A stretch of DNA of 64,000 bases, from the NCBI RefSeq assembly GCF_900104585.1, contig NZ_FNVX01000005.1:124001-188000 (forward strand). Reading direction: 5' to 3'. Origin of the DNA: Bacteroides ihuae (lineage in GTDB: Bacteria > Bacteroidota > Bacteroidia > Bacteroidales > Bacteroidaceae). The translations under genes were made by a program, and so were the position numbers. The notes beneath the pieces are model-generated. The model did not search any database, had not been told where the DNA came from, and worked only from the letters and a program-made list of their open reading frames with translations. Every line of letters begins with the position of its first letter. The first letter of the stretch is position 1. This document shows, piece by piece, positions 59,365-64,000 of this stretch.

Positions 59365-61293
59365 TTATTTGCAAGCCGATTGCTGTACTGATTTTAATGG
59401 AACGTACTCCTTCGTTACAACTGACGGATCCAGATCCAAAATCTGAGTATCGGAAGTAGAGCACTTCTTGATCAAATAATAAAGTAGCAAGAGTGTTTTC
59501 TTTATAGGAGGTAAATCCAGATTACGAGCGATTCGCTCCACAACTACAAACCTGAAATCTCCTTCAATATTCCTTTCCCTTAAAGATGGATAGCGACTTA
59601 ATAAGTCAACTTCCCCTTTTTCTTCCATCTCCTTACAGATATGGTGAACGAACTTATCCATGTGTGCTCCTTGTTTAAATCCTGAATGGATATCAAGCCT
59701 GAACATTTTTCCGGGAACAAAGGTTTTTACCGTATATTTAAATTGGTAAGGCTCGTCACTGCGGTGTAGGTAAACAAACCAATAGGTGTCTGCCCGTTTG
59801 GGCTGCTTGTTTACCAATGAATATGAAATCTTACTTTCCATATCCGTTGGATACTTGGCACGGGTTACGTATACCAGATGAGTGGCAAACTTAGGAATTG
59901 TTTCATCCATGCTGATTTTCTGTAGACACTCAATGGTAGGCGCTATCGGTTCGTAGGTGGAGCAATGATTCTTGATGCGCCTGCCATTGTACCACACAAA
60001 CATAATACCAAAAATGCAACCGGCGATCAAAATAGTTGCCCAACCTCCATGAGCGAACTTAAACAGGTTAGCAATAAAGAAGCTACCTTCTACTGTAATG
60101 AAAAACATCGTTAACGGAATGCTCACCCATAGTGGAACATTCTTGTATTGGAAATAGATGAATAGCAGTAAGGTAGTCATCAACATGGTGATGGTGATAG
60201 AGAGTCCGTAAGCCGCTTCCATGTTTGAAGATGAACCAAATGCGAGAATTATCAGAGTACACAATACCATTAAAGCATAGTTTACCTGAGGGATAAACAT
60301 TTGTCCCTTAATATTGGTCGGATATTTAATTTTGATGTTTGGCCATAAATCTAATGATATAGCTTCGCTGATAATAGTGAAGGAACCACTGATTAATGCT
60401 TGACTGGCAATGATCGCAGCTAATGTTGCCATTGCGACACCAATGAATGAGAACCAATTGGGCATGATGGCAAAGAACGGATTAACATCAGTTGTTACCT
60501 GTGAGTGATGAGTTAGTATCCATGCACCTTGTCCCAGATAATTTAAAATGAGAGTTGATTTTACATATACCCATGATACACGAATGTTGTGTAACCCGCA
60601 GTGACCAAGATCGGAATAAAGTGCTTCTGCACCTGTGGTACAAAGAAACACAGCACCCAATATGAGAAATGCATCGGGCACGTCTATTAGTACTTTAACG
60701 GCATACATCGGGTTGAATGCTTTGATTACCATCGGATAATGAAAGAGAGCGAATACGCCTAAGATGCCAATCATGGTGAACCAGAGGAACATGATTCTTC
60801 CAAATGGTTTTCCCAGTCGTGCAGTACCCAGAGGTTGAATCAGAAAGATAGCCAATATAATCGCTATTGCGATAGGAATTACGGGAATGGAAGGAATCAG
60901 TATGTTTAGTCCTTCTATGGCCGAAACGACTGTAATTGCAGGAGTAATGATGCCGTCGGCTAGTAATGTGGAGGCACCGATAATGGCAATGACGTAGGCC
61001 CAGCGATATTTCTTTCGGATTAAAGCAAACAGAGACAGAATACCTCCTTCACCCCGGTTATCGGCACGAAGAGTTACGATGACGTATTTGATGGTTGTTT
61101 GCAGTGTCAACGTCCAGATGATACATGAGATAGCTCCGATGATGTAATCTGGATTTGTTTGTAAACCAGCAGGAAGCCCATTCACTATGGCCTTCATTAC
61201 ATACAAAGGAGATGTTCCTATATCTCCATAAACTATCCCGATGGCCATAAATATGCCCATCATCCCAAAGGGCACTTTGTGTTGTTGCTTCAT
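59365..61293 (-). CDS. kup: Kup-family potassium uptake transporter
   Basis: A 642-residue protein from the ATG at 61293; an upstream TTG at 61326 adds 11 residues but overlaps the -7 box. Twelve helices occupy about 1-430. Kup signatures: GIVYGDIGTSPLYVMKAI near the start, GEGGILSLFALI after helix 2, FLCTTGAEALYSDLGHCG and SQALISGSFTIISEAISLDLWP. The C-terminal soluble region (about 445-642) is the usual cytosolic domain. It takes up K+ with H+ symport at the inner membrane. It is a single gene with its own terminator. Confidence 0.95.
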   Translation of the reverse strand: MKQQHKVPFGMMGIFMAIGIVYGDIGTSPLYVMKAIVNGLPAGLQTNPDYIIGAISCIIWTLTLQTTIKYVIVTLRADNRGEGGILSLFALIRKKYRWAYVIAIIGASTLLADGIITPAITVVSAIEGLNILIPSIPVIPIAIAIILAIFLIQPLGTARLGKPFGRIMFLWFTMIGILGVFALFHYPMVIKAFNPMYAVKVLIDVPDAFLILGAVFLCTTGAEALYSDLGHCGLHNIRVSWVYVKSTLILNYLGQGAWILTHHSQVTTDVNPFFAIMPNWFSFIGVAMATLAAIIASQALISGSFTIISEAISLDLWPNIKIKYPTNIKGQMFIPQVNYALMVLCTLIILAFGSSSNMEAAYGLSITITMLMTTLLLFIYFQYKNVPLWVSIPLTMFFITVEGSFFIANLFKFAHGGWATILIAGCIFGIMFVWYNGRRIKNHCSTYEPIAPTIECLQKISMDETIPKFATHLVYVTRAKYPTDMESKISYSLVNKQPKRADTYWFVYLHRSDEPYQFKYTVKTFVPGKMFRLDIHSGFKQGAHMDKFVHHICKEMEEKGEVDLLSRYPSLRERNIEGDFRFVVVERIARNLDLPPIKKTLLLLYYLIKKCSTSDTQILDLDPSVVTKEYVPLKSVQQSACK

Positions 61294-61323
61294 CCTTATA
61301 CTATACCTTAAATAAAAACCGCG

Positions 61324-61331
61324 CAAAAATA
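61324..61331 (-). promoter_or_regulatory. Candidate -7 box for kup
   Basis: Minus-strand TATTTTTG, exact TAnnTTTG match, 31 bp before the kup ATG. It also rules against the upstream TTG as start. Confidence 0.55.
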
Positions 61332-61369
61332 CGTAAAAAAGGCGTCAGTTTATCTGAAAATACAGACTA

Positions 61370-62584
61370 TTACTTTAGGAAGCTACAAATCTTATCAAAC
61401 GTCAGGTTGAACTGCTCGTCTACGCTGTCAGCAATGGATGAGAGGGCAGGAAATGGGTCCTCATGCTTGTATGTGTACGGGAAATCCAGGATATCGACTT
61501 TAATGGAAATGTCTCGTCTCACACCTTGAAGTGTATTGATCACTTCATAAGCAGGTACGACCGTATCTTTGGCCAATGTTACGGCCATTATTCTGTCGCT
61601 CATCGAACGGAAGATGCTTTCTCTCTTTTCTGTTAGAGATTTATAGTTCAACATGCTCCGGAAGTTCACTCCTTCCGGATGTGCATCTCCCAAATAGTGA
61701 CGCAATAATTCGTCTCTTCGCATGTGACTCTCCAGATGCTCTACTACGTAAGAGTACAAACTTACGTTTGCTTCGCTGTCGAGTATGAATTTAGATACAG
61801 GAGATAACCTATTGAACACAGCTCCGCCACAGAACATACCAAGTTTGGATTTTGAGAAATACCCGTTTTTGTTTGTCATTACCAGTATTTCCGCTAAGAA
61901 ACTGCCGATGGAGTAGGAGAAGAAATCAATGCTGGCATCCTTATCTATTGCTGGGTGTAGATCTGCTTTGATATTTTCGACCAAATCGATTACATCATAG
62001 TATGTTTGTAATCCTGACCATATAAATCGCTGAGGCTTGTTGTGTAAGCGTGTGCTGATAGCCACGTTTGATAGCGTTGAGCAAAGCACATCTGGATGTC
62101 TTTCTTTGCGTTGCTGACTGATATGAAACATCTGGCGGCTTTCACTCCAACTGATTGGAGCTCTGTTCATGTGGAAAGCAATAGGGAAGAGAATAACCGC
62201 TTTTCCTGTTTCGTCCACCAGTTTTTTTGCCCATGTGAGATATTTTGCCCAGTACTTCTCATTAAAGCCGTGAAATAGCAGAATGATTTCCTTAACCTTC
62301 TCTTTTCCCGTTGGTCGGAAGATATGATAGCGGAATTTTATGTTCTCCATAATTTCCGCATCACTTTTATTGAGCATTTCCTGAATAATGTCCGGCTCAT
62401 AGTCGGGGTCAGTTGCTGTGCAATATTCGTAAGGGTCTTGATTTCCCGCACCTCCGGGTAATAGGAATCTATAGGCCGACTCAAAATTGAAGTTCTGCAC
62501 CACTACTTTGTCATCAATTACAATCTCTTTGTCCTCGTAATTAACGACTTGTTTCAGATAATTGTGTAAATCGATATATTTCAT
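61370..62584 (-). CDS. Alpha/beta-hydrolase-fold protein (DUF6051-like)
   Basis: A 404-residue cytoplasmic protein from the ATG at 62584; an upstream TTG at 62599 adds five residues. The core has the oxyanion-type strand EIILLFHGFNEKYWAKYL (about 100-117) and a nucleophile elbow FFSYSIGSFLAEIL (S-x-S-x-G type, near 220), so a serine alpha/beta-hydrolase is likely; KEDPFP-like HEDPFPALSSIADSV near the C-terminus may hold the catalytic His. It resembles, from memory, the DUF6051 family of Bacteroides. Substrate unknown. It has its own -7 box (62610-62617) and ends 76 bp before the kup start on the same strand. Confidence 0.72.
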   Translation of the reverse strand: MKYIDLHNYLKQVVNYEDKEIVIDDKVVVQNFNFESAYRFLLPGGAGNQDPYEYCTATDPDYEPDIIQEMLNKSDAEIMENIKFRYHIFRPTGKEKVKEIILLFHGFNEKYWAKYLTWAKKLVDETGKAVILFPIAFHMNRAPISWSESRQMFHISQQRKERHPDVLCSTLSNVAISTRLHNKPQRFIWSGLQTYYDVIDLVENIKADLHPAIDKDASIDFFSYSIGSFLAEILVMTNKNGYFSKSKLGMFCGGAVFNRLSPVSKFILDSEANVSLYSYVVEHLESHMRRDELLRHYLGDAHPEGVNFRSMLNYKSLTEKRESIFRSMSDRIMAVTLAKDTVVPAYEVINTLQGVRRDISIKVDILDFPYTYKHEDPFPALSSIADSVDEQFNLTFDKICSFLK

Positions 62585-62609
62585 GATTTCTGTTTTCAAA
62601 ATATATCTG

Positions 62610-62617
62610 CAAATATA
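62610..62617 (-). promoter_or_regulatory. Candidate -7 box for the alpha/beta-hydrolase gene
   Basis: Minus-strand TATATTTG, exact TAnnTTTG match, 26 bp upstream of the ATG at 62584. Confidence 0.5.
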
Positions 62618-62694
62618 AGGTTAACTAAGTTAATAAAAGGATATATCACCTATTTTTGTAGGTGAAAAAAACTCTTTAATTTATTTAGGTTTCT

Positions 62695-62702
62695 TATCTT
62701 TG
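62695..62702 (+). promoter_or_regulatory. Candidate -7 box for the glycosyltransferase gene
   Basis: TATCTTTG, exact TAnnTTTG match, 31 bp before the ATG at 62734. The -33 element is not clear. Confidence 0.55.
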
Positions 62703-62733
62703 CGACTTTAATACATTAAAGCAAATTTGCAAA

Positions 62734-63474
62734 ATGAATCAAACCAGTTTGTCTGAATTATGCATTATTGTTCCTGTCTATAATGAAGAAGACAATATGC
62801 CAAGGCTCGAAGCAGAACTTTCTGCTTTTCTTAAAAGTGCGTCTATAAGCGCATGCGTTTTATTTGTCAACGACTGCTCCTCCGATAAAAGTCTTTCCCT
62901 GATAAAAGATATTTGTTCAAGAAATAAGGGCTTTACCTATATCTCTTTTTCCAAGAATCAAGGTCTAAGTGCTGCATTAAAGGCTGGTATTGATGTTGCT
63001 CAATCTATTTATGTGGGCTATATTGATGCCGATTTGCAAACTTCACCTGAAGATTTCGAACTTCTTATTCCCTATGTGAACGATTATGAAATGGTGATGG
63101 GCATACGTATGGGCCGCAAAGATAGCTTTGTGAAGAATCTGTCGTCGAAGATAGCGAATGGCTTTCGCCGTATGATGACGGGAGATGGCATCACAGATAC
63201 CGGTTGTCCACTGAAAATAATATCTACTGGCTATGCCAAGCGCATTCCGCTTTTCAATGGTATGCATCGTTTTTTGCCTGCATTGATTCAATTGCAAAAC
63301 GGTCGGGTGAAAGAAATTCCTGTTCGTCACTTTGAACGCATAGCCGGGGAATCAAAATATCATCTTTGGAATCGTCTTGTGGGACCGTTCAAAGATTGCT
63401 TTGCTTTTCGTTGGATGAAAAAGAGATATATTAATTATACCATTGATTCAAGCAATCTACAATCTAGAGAATGA
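62734..63474 (+). CDS. Family 2 glycosyltransferase (polyprenyl-phosphate sugar transferase type)
   Basis: A 246-residue GT2 protein. LCIIVPVYNEEDNMPRLE opens the GT-A fold; LFVNDCSSDKSLSLIKDI follows; the metal-binding pair is in VGYIDADLQTSPEDFELL (DxD type). RMMTGDGITDTGCPLKIIS and PVRHFERIAGESKYHLWNR are typical of dolichyl/undecaprenyl-phosphate mannose or aminoarabinose transferases such as ArnC. It ends in a cytoplasmic tail without the C-terminal helices that ArnC has. The stop overlaps the start of the next gene (ATGA), so the two are translationally coupled. Role: supplying a lipid-linked sugar for envelope modification (inference). Confidence 0.9.
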   Translation: MNQTSLSELCIIVPVYNEEDNMPRLEAELSAFLKSASISACVLFVNDCSSDKSLSLIKDICSRNKGFTYISFSKNQGLSAALKAGIDVAQSIYVGYIDADLQTSPEDFELLIPYVNDYEMVMGIRMGRKDSFVKNLSSKIANGFRRMMTGDGITDTGCPLKIISTGYAKRIPLFNGMHRFLPALIQLQNGRVKEIPVRHFERIAGESKYHLWNRLVGPFKDCFAFRWMKKRYINYTIDSSNLQSRE

Positions 63475-64000
63475 ATAATATCGTAGTCTATAGTATCGGT
63501 TTTTTGGCGCAAGGGCTGTTTTCGGTACGCTTGATAATACAGTGGTTCCTTTCGGAGAAAGCAAAAAAAGTGGTTTCACCTACCAGCTATTGGCAAATAA
63601 GTATTTTAGCTTCTTATTTATTGTTTATCTACGGATGGTTGCGCGATGATTTTGCCATTATTCTGGGGCAATTCATTTCCTATTACATTTATATATGGAA
63701 CCTTAATACGAAAAATCACTGGATGAGTTTGCCTTCCATTCTTCGCTATTTGCTATTGTTTACTCCGTTAGCTGTGGTGGTTTATCTGTTTTTCACATGG
63801 GACACACATGGCCCCCGCTTATTCCAGAATGCAGATATCCCTTTGTGGATGCTCATTTTTGGTTCTATGGGACAAATCATCTTTACCTTTCGGTTTGTTT
63901 ATCAATGGTTTTATTCGCGTAAGGAAGGTAGATCGACTTTCCCCATAACTTTCTGGGTGCTGAGTTTGTTTGGCTCCTCTATTATTATAGCTTATGGCAT
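63471..64000 (+). CDS. LpxB N-terminal-domain (lipid A biosynthesis) membrane protein, 3' end outside window
   Basis: The frame starts at the ATG at 63471, overlapping the glycosyltransferase stop by 4 bp, and is open to the end of the window (176 codons). The protein is hydrophobic with two similar halves: GFLAQGLFSVRLIIQWFLSE near residue 10 and GSMGQIIFTFRFVYQWFYSR near residue 140, each followed by SPTSYWQIS or TFPITFWVLS. This duplicated motif is the lipid-A-disaccharide synthase N-terminal domain (LAB_N), here without the LpxB catalytic part in view. Proteins of this type next to GT2 genes resemble small multidrug-type lipid carriers of the ArnE/F kind. A PMT/ArnT-like gene may lie downstream. 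Confidence 0.85.
   Translation, partial: MNNIVVYSIGFLAQGLFSVRLIIQWFLSEKAKKVVSPTSYWQISILASYLLFIYGWLRDDFAIILGQFISYYIYIWNLNTKNHWMSLPSILRYLLLFTPLAVVVYLFFTWDTHGPRLFQNADIPLWMLIFGSMGQIIFTFRFVYQWFYSRKEGRSTFPITFWVLSLFGSSIIIAYG

Overview
The window reads as a chromosomal segment of a gut-type Bacteroides or a close relative. The evidence is a starch-utilisation (Sus-type) operon, many lipoproteins with an acidic patch right after the lipobox Cys, several TonB-dependent receptors, a class II FBP aldolase, type B L31, and a sodium-pumping methylmalonyl-CoA decarboxylase operon. Many genes also have an upstream match to the Bacteroides -7 box TAnnTTTG, and the base composition is AT-rich. I cannot name the species from sequence alone.

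Layout. (1) 1-7.1 kb: + strand sus-type operon (end of SusC-like, then SusD-, SusE- and SusF-like, then an atypical GH13 amylase), with a hairpin before the amylase. (2) 7.2-10.7 kb: a PepSY membrane protein and a siderophore-type TonB receptor. (3) 10.9-13.7 kb: PBP1A and L31. (4) 13.9-21.8 kb: a five-gene minus-strand operon (BACON lipoprotein, secreted DNA/RNA nuclease, secreted EEP nuclease/phosphatase, TonB receptor, DUF5689 lipoprotein), with a divergent EEP paralogue at 22.1 kb. I propose it as a nucleic-acid scavenging locus; it is the main candidate for a little-described system here. (5) 23.4-28 kb: FBP aldolase, a SusA-like neopullulanase and a TPR protein. (6) 28.2-32.8 kb: methylmalonyl-CoA decarboxylase operon plus epimerase, the propionate end of the succinate pathway. 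(7) 33-38.9 kb: GNAT protein, a small basic protein, a + strand run of nitroreductase, DUF2520 protein, KdsC-like phosphatase and Maf, and a secreted metallophosphoesterase. (8) 39.0-42.4 kb: DUF3836 gene whose 5' flank carries an IS4-family element that is itself interrupted by an intact IS256-family element; both insertions can be read to the base from target duplications. (9) 42.6-54.1 kb: TPR protein, DUF418 membrane protein, a solute-binding lipoprotein, pgk, nth, MFS transporter, pheS and a TlpA-like protein, all minus strand. (10) 54.3-64 kb: MATE transporter, TPR protein, a two-component system, a small Lys/Ala-rich secreted protein, Kup, an alpha/beta-hydrolase, and a glycosyltransferase coupled to a LpxB-N-domain membrane protein that runs off the window.

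Non-coding highlights: two copies, in opposite orientation, of a palindromic intergenic repeat (24.5 and 34.5 kb); a degenerate 22-bp tandem repeat at 46.2 kb; and several strong intercistronic hairpins. I saw no tRNA, rRNA or CRISPR array.
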